Of a stretch of DNA of 64,000 bases, positions 45,887 through 55,072 are shown piece by piece (position 1 is the first letter of the stretch; every line of letters begins with the position of its first letter). The stretch covers positions 79,566-143,565 of the forward strand of contig JAKFVT010000055.1 of NCBI GenBank assembly GCA_021732005.1, in the 5' to 3' direction. The stretch comes from Mycobacterium sp. (lineage in GTDB: Bacteria; Actinomycetota; Actinomycetes; Mycobacteriales; Mycobacteriaceae). The notes below the pieces were generated by a model, which saw nothing but the letters and a program-made list of their open reading frames with translations, had not been told where the DNA came from and searched no databases. Made by a program: the position numbers and the translations under genes.

Positions 45887-47994
45887 GCCGGTGACGTTAC
45901 CTCGTGCTGTTCGGCGCCGGCGGTGGCCAGCAGCCAGGAGTACTGGAACGCCGCTTCCTTCCACCGCTCGTAGCGGCCGCTGATGCCACCATGGCCCGCG
46001 GCCATCTGTGTCTTCAGCAGCACGGGGTGCTCATCGGTCTTGGTGTGCCGAAGGGCGGCAACCCACTTCGCGGGTTCGACGTAGAGAACGCGGGTGTCGT
46101 TGAGCGATGTCATCGCCAGAATCGCCGGGTACTCCTTGGCTTCGACGTTCTCGTACGGCGAATAGGACTTCATGTAGAAGTAGACGTCCTTGTTCTCCAA
46201 CGGGTTTCCCCACTCGTCCCATTCGGTCACCGTCAGTGGCAGCGACGGGTCGAGGATCGAGGTGAGCGGGTCCACGAACGGCACCTGCGCGAGGATGCCG
46301 GCGAACAGGTGCGGCGCCAGATTCGCCACCGCACCCATCAGCAGACCGCCCGCGCTGCCGCCGAGCGCCACCAGATTCTGCGGCCGGGTCAGCCCGGTGT
46401 CGACCAGATGCTGTGCGACCGCGATGAAGTCGGTGAACGTGTTGCGCTTCTGGAGGAGCTTGCCGTCCTCATACCAAAGGCGTCCCATCTCACCGCCACC
46501 ACGAATGTGGGCGACGGCGAAGACCATCCCGCGGTCGAGCAGCGAGAGCCGCGCCACCGAGAATCGCGGATCCTCCGAGGATTCGTAGGCACCGTATCCG
46601 TACAGCACTGTGGGGGCAGGGAATTCGATGCCGGCTTTGTGGACGATCGAGATCGGGACCCTGGTGCCGTCCTCGGCGATGGCCCAGTCGCGGCGTTCGA
46701 CGTAGTCCTCGCTGCGGTAGCCCCCCAGCACCGGCTGCTCGCGCAGCAGGGTGCGTTCACCGGTGGCGAGATCGAGATCGTAGATGCGCAGCGGAGTGAC
46801 GAACGAGGTGGTACCCACCCGCAATTTGGCTGTCGACCAGTTGGGGTTGCCGGCCAGGCCCGCCGAGGCCAATTCGGAGTCGAACGCGATCTCCTCCGGT
46901 GCTCCGTAGCCATCGATGCCGATGGGCCACAACTGAATCCGCGGCAACGCCTCCCGCCGGTAGCTGACGACCAGGTGGTCGGCGAAGGCGTCCACCCCGT
47001 CCAGGCGGACGTCGTCACGTGCGGCGATCAGGGTGCGTTGGTCTCCTGCGTCGCTGACCGGCGCCTCCACCAGGGTGAAGTTGACCGCGCCGTCGTTGTG
47101 CAGGATCAGGAAGCGGTCCTCGCCGCCGATCACCGCGTGTTCCACCGAGTACTCGATACCGTCGCGACGCGGCAGCACCGAGGTGAACTCCGCGTTCGGG
47201 TCGGCGGCGTCACCCACCCACACCTGGGAGGTGATCGCCGAGCCGGCCGCGATGATCACGTACTTGTTGCTGCGGGTGCGGCCCATGCCGACCCAGAACC
47301 GTTCGTCCGGTTCGTGGAACACCTGCTCGTCGGGCTCGCCCGAGCCGAGCCGGTGCCGCCACACGGTGTCGGGCCGCCACGCCTCGTCGACGGTGGTGTA
47401 GTACACGGTCGCGTTGTCGGCCGCCCAGGTCACCCCGGACGAAATCCCGGCGATCTCGTCGGCGTACAGCTCACCGGTACGTAAGTCCTTGAACCGCAGC
47501 GTGTATCGCTCGTCGCCGACGGTGTCGACCGAATAGGCCAGCAGGTGACCGTCGAGGCTCACGCTGCTGGCGCCGAGCGAGAAGAACTCGTGCCCGTCGG
47601 CTTCGGCGTTCTCGTCGAGCAGCACCTGCTCGCCGGGGACGGCGGTGTCCTCGTCGAACACCGGCGGATCCCAGTCGTCGGGACCGGCGACCGGGCAGCG
47701 GCAGTGCGCCCCGTACTGCTTGCCTTCGAAGCTGCGGCCGTAGTACCACCAGTCACCGCGGCGCGTCGGAATAGACATGTCGGTTTCCTTGGTGCGCGCC
47801 TTGATCTCGTCGAAGATCTTCTGCCGCAGCGGTTCCAGATGAGCGGTGGCCTCATCGGCGTAGGCGTTCTCCGCTTCGAGGTGGGCGATGACCTCCGGAT
47901 CAGCCTTCTCGCGCAACCATTCGTAGGGGTCGACGAAGACGTCGTCGTGGAACACCCGCTGGGTGTCGATCCGCTTCGCGATGGGTGGGTTCAT
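45883..47994 (-). CDS. ptrB: Oligopeptidase B (S9 family prolyl oligopeptidase)
   Basis: A cytosolic serine peptidase that cuts short peptides after basic residues. The 703 residues comprise a seven-blade propeller (about 60-410) and alpha/beta-hydrolase domain. The catalytic serine is in [13 protein letters not shown], the oxyanion region is [14 protein letters not shown], and the histidine is in [12 protein letters not shown] near the end. In H37Rv this is annotated as two ORFs, ptrBa and ptrBb; here the frame is intact. It overlaps purC and the peroxidase gene by 4 bp each. Confidence 0.95.
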   Translation of the reverse strand: MNPPIAKRIDTQRVFHDDVFVDPYEWLREKADPEVIAHLEAENAYADEATAHLEPLRQKIFDEIKARTKETDMSIPTRRGDWWYYGRSFEGKQYGAHCRCPVAGPDDWDPPVFDEDTAVPGEQVLLDENAEADGHEFFSLGASSVSLDGHLLAYSVDTVGDERYTLRFKDLRTGELYADEIAGISSGVTWAADNATVYYTTVDEAWRPDTVWRHRLGSGEPDEQVFHEPDERFWVGMGRTRSNKYVIIAAGSAITSQVWVGDAADPNAEFTSVLPRRDGIEYSVEHAVIGGEDRFLILHNDGAVNFTLVEAPVSDAGDQRTLIAARDDVRLDGVDAFADHLVVSYRREALPRIQLWPIGIDGYGAPEEIAFDSELASAGLAGNPNWSTAKLRVGTTSFVTPLRIYDLDLATGERTLLREQPVLGGYRSEDYVERRDWAIAEDGTRVPISIVHKAGIEFPAPTVLYGYGAYESSEDPRFSVARLSLLDRGMVFAVAHIRGGGEMGRLWYEDGKLLQKRNTFTDFIAVAQHLVDTGLTRPQNLVALGGSAGGLLMGAVANLAPHLFAGILAQVPFVDPLTSILDPSLPLTVTEWDEWGNPLENKDVYFYMKSYSPYENVEAKEYPAILAMTSLNDTRVLYVEPAKWVAALRHTKTDEHPVLLKTQMAAGHGGISGRYERWKEAAFQYSWLLATAGAEQHEVTSPA

Positions 47995-48899
47995 GCGCTT
48001 GCTCCGATCCAGTCGTCGAACGACAGTCCCGAAATGCGTTCGTATGCCTCAATATAACGGGCGCGGGTGGCCTCGACGATCTCGTCCGGCAGAGGCGGTG
48101 GCGGCGCCGAACCATAGCGGTCCCAACCTGATTCGGGCCCGGTGAGCCAATTACGGACGAACTGCTTGTCGAAGCTGGGCTGCACCACACCGGCCTGGTA
48201 AGTGTCGGCCGGCCAATACCGCGACGAGTCCGGGGTGAAGACCTCGTCGGCCAGCACCACCCGGCCGTCGGCGTCCACGCCGAACTCGAACTTGGTGTCG
48301 GCGATGATGATGCCCTTCGTCAGCGCGTGACCGGCGGCCTGCAGGTAGATCTGCAGCGTGCGTTCGCGAAGCTGGTTGGCACGCACCGGGCCAACCAGCT
48401 CGATGGCCCGGTCGAACGAGATGTTCTCGTCGTGCTCACCGAGTTCGGCCTTGGTCGCCGGGGTGAACAGCGGCTGGTCGAACCTGCTCGCCTCGACCAG
48501 ACCCGGCGGCAGCGCGATGCCGCACACGGTGCCGTCGCGCTGGTAGTCCAGCAGGCCCGACCCGGTCAGGTAGCCGCGGGCAACGCATTCGATCGGCACC
48601 ATCTCCAGCTGCCGCACCACGAGCGCGCGACCCAGCACCTCGGCGGGGATCCGCGGGTCGTCGGGTGGCCCGGCGAGATGGTTGGGCGCCTGAATCTGGT
48701 CCGAGATGAAATCGAAGAAGAACACGCTCATCGCGGTGAGGATGCGGCCCTTGTCGGGAATCAGACTGTCCAGGATGTGGTCGTAGGCCGAGATCCGGTC
48801 GCTGGCGACGAACAGCAGGTGTTCGTTGTCGATGCGATAGATCTCGCGGACCTTGCCGCTGGCCAGGTGCCGATAGTCGCTCAGAGCGGGGCGGGACAT
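47991..48899 (-). CDS. purC: SAICAR synthetase
   Basis: Joins aspartate to CAIR, the step that makes SAICAR in purine synthesis. The 302 residues are the longer actinobacterial-type enzyme. The start includes [27 protein letters not shown], the ATP-grasp-like substrate region [15 protein letters not shown], and [14 protein letters not shown] with [19 protein letters not shown] near the C-terminus. ATG 48899 begins [15 protein letters not shown]. It overlaps oligopeptidase B by 4 bp. It corresponds to Rv0780. Confidence 0.97.
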   Translation of the reverse strand: MSRPALSDYRHLASGKVREIYRIDNEHLLFVASDRISAYDHILDSLIPDKGRILTAMSVFFFDFISDQIQAPNHLAGPPDDPRIPAEVLGRALVVRQLEMVPIECVARGYLTGSGLLDYQRDGTVCGIALPPGLVEASRFDQPLFTPATKAELGEHDENISFDRAIELVGPVRANQLRERTLQIYLQAAGHALTKGIIIADTKFEFGVDADGRVVLADEVFTPDSSRYWPADTYQAGVVQPSFDKQFVRNWLTGPESGWDRYGSAPPPPLPDEIVEATRARYIEAYERISGLSFDDWIGASA

Positions 48900-48950
48900 C
48901 GCGTCAGCCTATCGGCCGCTGACTTGGCGCGACTGTGCTGGGATCGAGCC

Positions 48951-49589
48951 ATGAGATCGCGGTTCCTGCCCTACGCCACCACCCCGGGCCGACTGCTGGC
49001 GCAGTTGGTCAGCGACCTGCTGGTCGCCTCGTGGATCACCGTGTGGGTCGTGGTCGGCCTGGCGGTGCACACCGCGGTCACGACGATCGCCGACGTCGGC
49101 CGTCAGGTCAAAGACGGTGCCACCGGGATCTCGGACAATCTGCATTCGGCCGGTGACAGCGCGCACAAGATCCCGTTGGTCGGCGACACCGTCGCCAAGC
49201 CGCTGCGGGCCGCCAGCGAGGCCGCCCTCGATGTCGCGGGCGCGGGCCACAACCTGGACACCACTGCCAGCTGGCTGGCGGTGGTGCTGGCGTTCGCGGT
49301 GGCGGCACCGCCGATTCTGGCCGTCGGTATGCCGTGGCTGTTTCTGCGGATCCGGTTCTTCCGCCGCAAGTGGACGGTCATCGCGCTGGCCCGCACGCCC
49401 GCCGGTGAACAGCTGCTGGCGCTGCGCGCCCTGGCCAACCGGCCGCTGCGCAAGCTCACCGAAGTGACCTTCGACCCGGTCGGCGCCTGGCGGCGCGAGG
49501 ACCCGTATGCGATCCGCGGCCTGGCCACCCTCGAACTGCGTTCGGCAGGTGTGGCCGCCCCGCGCTATTGGCGGAATCCGGCGCGCTGA
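48951..49589 (+). CDS. Membrane protein, Rv0779c-like
   Basis: A 212-residue protein with two hydrophobic segments (AQLVSDLLVASWITVWVVVG and WLAVVLAFAVAAPPILAVGM), probably both membrane-spanning. They enclose an extracytoplasmic loop of about 80 residues rich in alanine. The C-terminal half RFFRRKWTVIALARTP and LTEVTFDPVGAWRREDPYAIRGLA is cytoplasmic and basic. It is divergent from purC, as Rv0779c is. Function unknown. Its stop codon lies inside the first of two 36-bp direct repeats. Confidence 0.87.
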   Translation: MRSRFLPYATTPGRLLAQLVSDLLVASWITVWVVVGLAVHTAVTTIADVGRQVKDGATGISDNLHSAGDSAHKIPLVGDTVAKPLRAASEAALDVAGAGHNLDTTASWLAVVLAFAVAAPPILAVGMPWLFLRIRFFRRKWTVIALARTPAGEQLLALRALANRPLRKLTEVTFDPVGAWRREDPYAIRGLATLELRSAGVAAPRYWRNPAR

Positions 49590-49616
49590 CGAGCGCTGTG
49601 CGCACGTAACCGCGCC
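49581..49616 (+). repeat. 36-bp direct repeat, left copy
   Basis: Sequence GCGCGCTGACGAGCGCTGTG onward, ending in CGTAACCGCGCC. It matches 34 of 36 bases of the copy at 50515-50550. Its left end includes the last codons and stop of the membrane protein gene. Confidence 0.8.
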
Positions 49617-49662
49617 CGATTCGGATGGGAACCGGCGCGGGGCTGCCGGCGTCCGATCTGGT

Positions 49663-50523
49663 GTGCTTGAAGATCTTTTGCGCCGCCATGACGGTGTGAT
49701 CACGCTTGCGCAGGCCCAGCGCGCCGGCATGAGTGAGTTCGCCGTTCGCCGCCGCGTGCGGTCGGGGCAGTGGCGGCGCTGCGCGCTGGGCGTGTATTTC
49801 GCCGACGACCGACCGTTCACGCCGGCGGCCAGAATTCGCGCCGCGGTATGGAGTCGCGGACACCGCGCCACGGCGAGCGGGCTCGCCGCCGCGTGGTGGT
49901 TGGGGCTGACCGCGACAGGGCCTGACATCGTGGAGATCACCGTGCCGCGCAACAGCCACGGTCGCGCGACCCCGGGGACCCGGGTGCGGCGGCGGGATCT
50001 CGCCGAGGTCGACGTCGTCGAGCACCGGTCGCTGCGGGTCACGGCGCCCGCGCTGACCGTGATCGAAGCAGCCGTATCGCGCGGCGGTGGGCCGGCCATC
50101 ATGGACACCGCCCTGCAACGGCGCGTCGAACTGCCCGCCCTGGAACGCGCACACGCCCGTAACCGCGGCCGCAGCGGATCCACCGCGAGCCGGCGCCTGC
50201 TGGACGCTGCCGCCGGCGGCGCGCGCTCCGAGGCCGAACGCCTGATCATTCGACTGCTCAAGCAGGCGGGTATCACTGGCTGGCGGGCCAACTTCCCGGT
50301 CGGCAATTACGTTGTGGACGTTGCCTTTCCGGCTCAGCGTGTGGCCATCGAGATCGACGGCTGGGCGTTCCACAGCGATCAGGCCGCTTTCCAGAACGAC
50401 CGCACGCGGCAGAACCGGCTCGCCCTGCAGGGCTGGCAGGTGTTGCGGTTCACCTGGCTGGACCTGACGCAGTATCCGGATCGGGTGCTCGCTCAGGTGA
50501 GCGCCGCCATCTCGGCGCGCTGA
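49663..50523 (+). CDS. DUF559 (VSR-like) protein with AbiEi-like N-terminal domain
   Basis: A 286-residue protein. The N-terminus (DLLRRHDGVITLAQAQRAG, then SEFAVRRRVRSGQWRRCALGVYF) resembles the winged-helix, AbiEi-type antitoxin domain. The C-terminus (VGNYVVDVAFPAQRVAIEIDGWAFH, then RTRQNRLALQGWQVLRFTW) is DUF559, an endonuclease-like PD-(D/E)xK fold with aspartate and glutamate of EID. These proteins are common solitary genes in mycobacteria. GTG 49663 was chosen for the family-like start. It is bracketed by the 36-bp direct repeats, and may be a recently acquired or mobile gene. Confidence 0.85.
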   Translation: MLEDLLRRHDGVITLAQAQRAGMSEFAVRRRVRSGQWRRCALGVYFADDRPFTPAARIRAAVWSRGHRATASGLAAAWWLGLTATGPDIVEITVPRNSHGRATPGTRVRRRDLAEVDVVEHRSLRVTAPALTVIEAAVSRGGGPAIMDTALQRRVELPALERAHARNRGRSGSTASRRLLDAAAGGARSEAERLIIRLLKQAGITGWRANFPVGNYVVDVAFPAQRVAIEIDGWAFHSDQAAFQNDRTRQNRLALQGWQVLRFTWLDLTQYPDRVLAQVSAAISAR

Positions 50524-50550
50524 CGAGCGCTGGGCGCGCGTAACCGCGCC
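50515..50550 (+). repeat. 36-bp direct repeat, right copy
   Basis: It differs from the left copy at two positions. It carries the TGA stop of the DUF559 gene at its left end and has a GGCGCG...CGCGCC hairpin within it. Confidence 0.8.
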
Positions 50551-50560
50551 AAATCTTCAC

Positions 50561-50588
50561 TAGTAATCAATCAAACGATTGATTACTA
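50561..50588 (+). promoter_or_regulatory. Palindromic operator upstream of the Rieske operon
   Basis: A perfect palindrome with 12-bp arms: TAGTAATCAATC-AAAC-GATTGATTACTA. AT-rich in a GC-rich genome and about 30 bp before the Rieske start. This is the size and symmetry of a TetR-family operator; the TetR gene at 55060-55713 in the same cluster is the likely binder. Confidence 0.75.
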
Positions 50589-50618
50589 TCGGCAGCAGAC
50601 CACGAGGGAGGTTCATCA

Positions 50619-51974
50619 ATGACGTCTACAGCCCTGCCCGGCGAATGGGTCGACCACGCACCGGGGCTCGACGACCTGGCGGGCAGCTTCAAGTCTCAGG
50701 TCTCCGCGGACCGCTACCGATCGCGGGAGTACGCCGAACGCGAGCGTGCGGCGATCTGGATGAAGACGTGGCAGATCGCCGGCCGGGTGGACGACCTTCC
50801 CAAAGTCGGCGACTGGCTGGAATACAAGATCTACGACCAGTCCTTCCTCGTCGTGCGCGGCAAGGACGAGCAACTGCGCGGTTTCGTCAACGCCTGCCGG
50901 CATCGCGGCAATGCCATCTGCCAGGGCCGCACCGGCAACGCCAAGCGCGGCTTCCTGTGCCAATACCACCTGTGGTCCTACGACCTCGACGGCCGGCTCA
51001 AGGGACTGCTGCGGGAACAGAACGCCGGCGGCATCGACAAGAGCGACAACTCGCTGATCACGGTTCCGGTGGACACCTTCGGTGGCTTCATCTTCATCAA
51101 CCCCGATCCCGGCGCACAGCCGCTTGCGGAGTGGATCGGTGAGGAGGCGATGGCGACTCTGCAGCCGTATCACCTCGAACTGATGTCGACGGTGATGAAT
51201 GTCCGAGAAGCCCTGGATTGCAACTGGAAGGTCGTGATGGACGCCTTCAACGAGGGCTATCACGTCAATGGAGTCCACCCACAACTGTTGGCAGTGCTCA
51301 ACATTCAGCCCGAGACCACCCGCTACAAGTTCTTCGAGAACCACACCATCGCGATGGCCCCGTTCGACGTCGTGGGGGCCACCCCCGAAAAACAGGTCGA
51401 GGGCACGCTGTCGCTGCCCGAGACCTTCCCGGGGACGGTCGCGGTGATCCCTCGATTCCAAGAACTCGTCAAGGAGTACACCGCGGACGACGGCTCCATC
51501 GACTTCCCCGACGGTGTCACGGCGCGCACGCTGCTGCAGAAGGCAACCCGTGCGCACCTCACCGAGATGGGCTTGGACGTCAGCGGTCTGACCGACGCCC
51601 AGATGAGCGACAACCACGGCTGGTTCCTCTTCCCCAACTTCATGATGACCATCAGGGCCGGCGAGTGCCACGTGATCTTGGCGAGGCCGCACCCCGATGG
51701 GGACCCCAACCGGTGCATCTGGCATGTCGCGAGCTACATGTATCTGCCACCGGAGATGGCGGCGGCGTTCACCGTGGACCTGACCGAGGTCGACGAACCA
51801 GGCAGTTACAAGTATTTCGAAGCGCTGCAACAGGATTACGAGCAGATGCAGCGTCAGCAGGCAGGGCTGCGCAACGAGAGCCTCGATCACCTGATGCTGG
51901 TGAACGAGGAGATCGTCGTCGCAAAGTTTCACGACACCATGGATCGATGGATGGCAGGAAAGGCCGCACAGTGA
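50619..51974 (+). CDS. Rieske non-haem iron oxygenase, alpha subunit
   Basis: A ring-hydroxylating dioxygenase or monooxygenase subunit. The 451 residues hold the [2Fe-2S] Rieske motif, Cys93-x-His95 and Cys114-x2-His117 (NACRHRGNAIC, FLCQYHLW). The catalytic domain has mononuclear iron ligands His215 and His220 in NEGYHVNGVHPQ. Downstream in the operon are two NTF2-like proteins, a ferredoxin and a GMC oxidoreductase, but no typical reductase, so the electron chain is unclear. It is preceded by the palindrome. Substrate unknown, likely an aromatic or polycyclic compound. Confidence 0.93.
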   Translation: MTSTALPGEWVDHAPGLDDLAGSFKSQVSADRYRSREYAERERAAIWMKTWQIAGRVDDLPKVGDWLEYKIYDQSFLVVRGKDEQLRGFVNACRHRGNAICQGRTGNAKRGFLCQYHLWSYDLDGRLKGLLREQNAGGIDKSDNSLITVPVDTFGGFIFINPDPGAQPLAEWIGEEAMATLQPYHLELMSTVMNVREALDCNWKVVMDAFNEGYHVNGVHPQLLAVLNIQPETTRYKFFENHTIAMAPFDVVGATPEKQVEGTLSLPETFPGTVAVIPRFQELVKEYTADDGSIDFPDGVTARTLLQKATRAHLTEMGLDVSGLTDAQMSDNHGWFLFPNFMMTIRAGECHVILARPHPDGDPNRCIWHVASYMYLPPEMAAAFTVDLTEVDEPGSYKYFEALQQDYEQMQRQQAGLRNESLDHLMLVNEEIVVAKFHDTMDRWMAGKAAQ

Positions 51975-52498
51975 ACCTCGAAGAACGCATCGCCCTACAC
52001 AATCGGATGGCCCGGGCCTACGGTGACGCCTATTTGCGCCAGGGTGTGCAAGACGGCGAAAAGTTCGTCGACGTCTGGAAATTCCACCCGGACTGCATGT
52101 ATGCCTCGCCCTACTTCACCGGCGACGAGGCGTTCAAACTCAGCGAGTTCCCGGAGGAATCCGCTCGTGCCTCGACCATGGAGGCCAAGGTCTACTCACT
52201 GCGGTTCCCGGACTGGAAGCCCGTCGATTTCAAGCACTGGCCGGCCGACAACGGCTTCGTGATGAAGACCCGCTGGCAGGGCACCAACAAGGATACCGGT
52301 GCCGTAATGGGCTTCTACTCTTACAGTTTCATCGACACCGACGACAACGGTGAAGTGGTGCGCTGGGAGACCCACGTCAACAGCGAGTACAGCGACTTCC
52401 TGGACGTCGCGATCGGTGTGCACGGGCCGTTCCACGGAACCCACGAATACACCGACGCCTTGGATCGCCGGCTGGCCGAGGAGGGATTGACCGTCTGA
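51971..52498 (+). CDS. NTF2-like protein, Rieske cluster (175 aa)
   Basis: A 175-residue protein that begins at GTG 51971, overlapping the Rieske stop by 4 bp. Opening LEERIALHNRMARAYGDAYL and later MKTRWQGTNKDTGAVMGFYSYSFIDT with VRWETHVNSEYSDFL give the cone-shaped NTF2-like pattern. It could be a non-catalytic beta subunit of the oxygenase or a separate isomerase. It overlaps the next gene by one base. Family not recognised beyond the fold. Confidence 0.8.
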   Translation: MNLEERIALHNRMARAYGDAYLRQGVQDGEKFVDVWKFHPDCMYASPYFTGDEAFKLSEFPEESARASTMEAKVYSLRFPDWKPVDFKHWPADNGFVMKTRWQGTNKDTGAVMGFYSYSFIDTDDNGEVVRWETHVNSEYSDFLDVAIGVHGPFHGTHEYTDALDRRLAEEGLTV

Positions 52499-52923
52499 TG
52501 GCGCTGTCGCAGACCGTGCTGGACTACAGCGCCCTGATGAAACGCTTGGTCGACGAGGCCAAGCAGCCGGGCTTCAGCACCGACAGCTGGGCCCCGTTGG
52601 CCGAGCTGATCGATACGCAGAACTTCGTGCGAGTGGGCAATTTCAAAGAGGTGATGAACTGGGGCGAGTACATCGCGTTCCTCACCAACTGGGCGACGTC
52701 GTCGGAGTGGGAGTCCGATTTCAAGCGGGTCACCGAGGCCGGCAACGTGGTGTTCCTCGAGCTCGAAGAGCGCAGCAGAATCGGCGAATTCAGCAACTCG
52801 GTCAACTCGGTGTCGGTCTACCAGTTCGACCAGAGCGGAAAGATCACCCGCATCGACGTATACCTCCAAATGGCACTGCCCGATCCGGATATGCTCGCCA
52901 GCTACGAAGGTGTCGAGATCTGA
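52498..52923 (+). CDS. NTF2-like protein, Rieske cluster (141 aa)
   Basis: A second NTF2-like protein, 141 residues, with YSALMKRLVDEAKQPGFSTD, VGNFKEVMNWGEYIAFLTNW and SVYQFDQSGKITRIDVYLQM. The last is the strand pattern seen in SnoaL-type and beta-subunit proteins. It is coupled by TGATG to the preceding gene. Having two such subunits next to one Rieske alpha is unusual. Role inferred only: either oxygenase beta-like or downstream isomerase. Confidence 0.78.
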   Translation: MALSQTVLDYSALMKRLVDEAKQPGFSTDSWAPLAELIDTQNFVRVGNFKEVMNWGEYIAFLTNWATSSEWESDFKRVTEAGNVVFLELEERSRIGEFSNSVNSVSVYQFDQSGKITRIDVYLQMALPDPDMLASYEGVEI

Positions 52924-52937
52924 CGGATAGGGAACCG

Positions 52938-53129
52938 ATGAAGGCTTCGGTGGATCCCGACCGCTGCGCCGGGCACGGCGACTGCGTGTCGACATGCCCG
53001 GACGTGTTCGCCTGGACCGCCGACGGCTACGCCGAAGTGGTGCTCGACGAGATACCGGACCAGTACCACGATCTCGTCGCCAAAGCCGTGCAGGACTGCC
53101 CCGAACACGCGATCAGCGCGCAAGGCTAG
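52938..53129 (+). CDS. Ferredoxin, [3Fe-4S] or [4Fe-4S] type
   Basis: A 63-residue electron carrier. Cysteines C10, C16, C20 and C55 are in CAGHGDCVSTCPDVF and DCPEHAI. Typical mycobacterial P450-linked ferredoxins have three cysteines here, with alanine where this one has C20, so a [4Fe-4S] cluster is possible. Small size and position suggest it feeds electrons to the Rieske enzyme. ATG 52938 is 14 bp after the NTF2-like gene, and the GMC gene overlaps its stop. Confidence 0.9.
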   Translation: MKASVDPDRCAGHGDCVSTCPDVFAWTADGYAEVVLDEIPDQYHDLVAKAVQDCPEHAISAQG

Positions 53130-54694
53130 TGGCCGCATTCGACTTCGTCGTCATCGGCGCAGGGTCGGCGGGCTGTGCGGTCGCCGCGCGCCTGGCCGAA
53201 GGAAGTGCACGTGTCCTGCTGCTGGAGGCCGGCGGTTCGGACCGGCGCCTGACGGTGCGGGCGCCGCTGGCCTTCGCCGCGCAGATGGGCGGCCCGACCG
53301 ACTGGGACTACCGCACGGCACCCGAACCGGCGTGCGACGGCCGGGTCATCCCGCAGCCCCGGGGTCGCGTGCTCGGCGGGACCAGCTCGATGAACGCGAT
53401 GGTGTGGATCCGCGGCACCCGACTCGACTACGACGGCTGGGACCTGCCCGGTTGGGGGTGGTCCGATGTCGAGCCGGTGTTCCGCCGCATCGAGTCGCAC
53501 TATCTGGGCGGCCCGGCGCACGGGACCGCCGGCCCGATCCGAATCACCCGGCTGGCGGAGCCCGACGTGACCTCCGTCCGATGGGTGCACGCCGCCCGCG
53601 CCGCCGGTGTCAGCGACAACGAGGACATCGGCGGACCTGATCTCGACGGGTCGTCCATTGCTCCGGTGACGGTCTGGAAGGGGCAGCGCTGGAACACCGC
53701 TCGGGCGTATCTGCCTGCGGCGCGGCGTCGTTCGAATTTCAGTGTCGTGACCGGGGCGCTGGTGCACCGGGTGGTGATCCGCGACGGACGCGCGGTGGCC
53801 GTGGAGTACGAACGCAAGGGGCGGCGGCATATCGTCTCCGCCGGCCGCGAGATCGTCCTGTCGGCCGGGGCGTACGGAACGCCGCAGCTGCTGCAGCTCT
53901 CCGGCGTCGGCGCGGCCGACCACCTCAGCGCGGCGGGAATCACGCCGGTCATCGAAAGCCCCAGGGTGGGAACCAACCTCACCGATCATCCGGCTGCCGC
54001 GATGAGTTGGGACGTACACCCCGGCTTCATCGGCCTGTCGGATGCTCAGAAGCCACAGTGGTTGCTGCGGTGGTTGTTTCGGCGCACCGGAAAACTCACC
54101 AGCAATGCGATGGAGGCGATCGCGCAGGTCCGGTCCCTCCCCGACCTGCCTGCCCCGGATTTCCAGCTGATTCACTCCCCCAGCTACGTCAACCTGATCG
54201 CGATGGAGCAAGAGCTTCGCCGCGCCTCGTCGGTGCTGCAGTCCTACTGGACCCCGGAAAGCCGCGGCACCGTGATGGCGCAGTCCGCGGATCCACATGT
54301 GCCACCGGAGATTCGGCTCAACACCTTGGCCCACCCGGACGACGTGCAGGCGTTCATCCGTATCGTGCGACGCACCCGGGAGATCGTCGGCACCGAGCCG
54401 TTCGCCTCGGTGATCACGACCGAACTGCACCCCGGCCCGGACACCGTCACCGACGCCCAGATCGAGGCGTGGCTGCGTAGTTCGATCGCCACCACCGGAC
54501 ACCCCGCCTGCTCGGCGGCGATGGGCACCGACGCCGGCAGCGTACTGGACGAGAACCTGAAAGTGCGTGGCGTCACCGGCCTGCGGGTGGCTGACGCGTC
54601 GGTGTTCCCCCGCATCCCGCGGGCCAACACCAACGCCCCGGCGATCCTGGTCGGTGAGCGGTGCGCCGACTTCATCAAGGCGGCGGACCGGTGA
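53129..54694 (+). CDS. GMC family FAD-dependent oxidoreductase
   Basis: A 521-residue flavoprotein alcohol or choline dehydrogenase type. The FAD motif VVIGAGSAGCAVAARLAEG is at the N-terminus. PRGRVLGGTSSMNAMVWIRG and NTARAYLPAARRRSNF follow, then TTGHPACSAAMGTDAGSVLD (catalytic histidine) and NTNAPAILVGERCADFI. Start GTG 53129 overlaps the ferredoxin stop. It may oxidise an alcohol from the Rieske pathway. It overlaps the amidohydrolase remnant by 4 bp. Confidence 0.92.
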   Translation: MAAFDFVVIGAGSAGCAVAARLAEGSARVLLLEAGGSDRRLTVRAPLAFAAQMGGPTDWDYRTAPEPACDGRVIPQPRGRVLGGTSSMNAMVWIRGTRLDYDGWDLPGWGWSDVEPVFRRIESHYLGGPAHGTAGPIRITRLAEPDVTSVRWVHAARAAGVSDNEDIGGPDLDGSSIAPVTVWKGQRWNTARAYLPAARRRSNFSVVTGALVHRVVIRDGRAVAVEYERKGRRHIVSAGREIVLSAGAYGTPQLLQLSGVGAADHLSAAGITPVIESPRVGTNLTDHPAAAMSWDVHPGFIGLSDAQKPQWLLRWLFRRTGKLTSNAMEAIAQVRSLPDLPAPDFQLIHSPSYVNLIAMEQELRRASSVLQSYWTPESRGTVMAQSADPHVPPEIRLNTLAHPDDVQAFIRIVRRTREIVGTEPFASVITTELHPGPDTVTDAQIEAWLRSSIATTGHPACSAAMGTDAGSVLDENLKVRGVTGLRVADASVFPRIPRANTNAPAILVGERCADFIKAADR

Positions 54695-55072
54695 CCGTCT
54701 TCGATGCGCATTTCCACATCGTCGATCCCCGGTTTCCGCTGTTGCCCATCCTGACCGGCCTGCCCCAGATCAGCATCGACCACCCGGCCATGTCGGACGA
54801 CACAGGCGGAGCGCTGCTGCGGCTGGTGGAGTCCGGCGCCGTGGTGAAGGCCACCGGCTTGGGCCGGATCAGCGTCACCGACCCCGACGCCCTGATGCGC
54901 GACATCGTGACCGCGAATCCCGCCGCACCGATCTTCGGCAGTGACCTGCCCTCTACCCCGGGCGGCAATTCCGTTCCAGGACAGCGATATCGAGCGGCTC
55001 GCGGATGCCGTCGGCGCCGACCACGTCGATGCGGTGCTGGCGACGAACGCGCGGAACTTCTACCGGCTCTGA
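54691..55072 (+). pseudogene. Decayed amidohydrolase (metal-dependent hydrolase)
   Basis: A remnant of a TIM-barrel amidohydrolase. The first 19 residues (TVFDAHFHIVDPRFPLLP) match the metal-binding start. The sequence then jumps to the C-terminal half (ISIDHPAMSDDTGG, KATGLGRISVTDP, PIFGSDLPST), about 140 residues missing in frame. After PST a one-base change at the CCCC run shifts the frame; the other frame continues IPFQDSDIERLADAVG and ends ATNARNFYRL. Both lesions suggest loss of function. It begins at GTG overlapping the GMC stop. Confidence 0.8.

Noticed and set aside
49581-50550. Insertion sequence or transposon
   Set aside because: The repeats are direct and 36 bp, but there is no transposase, no terminal inverted repeat and no target duplication.
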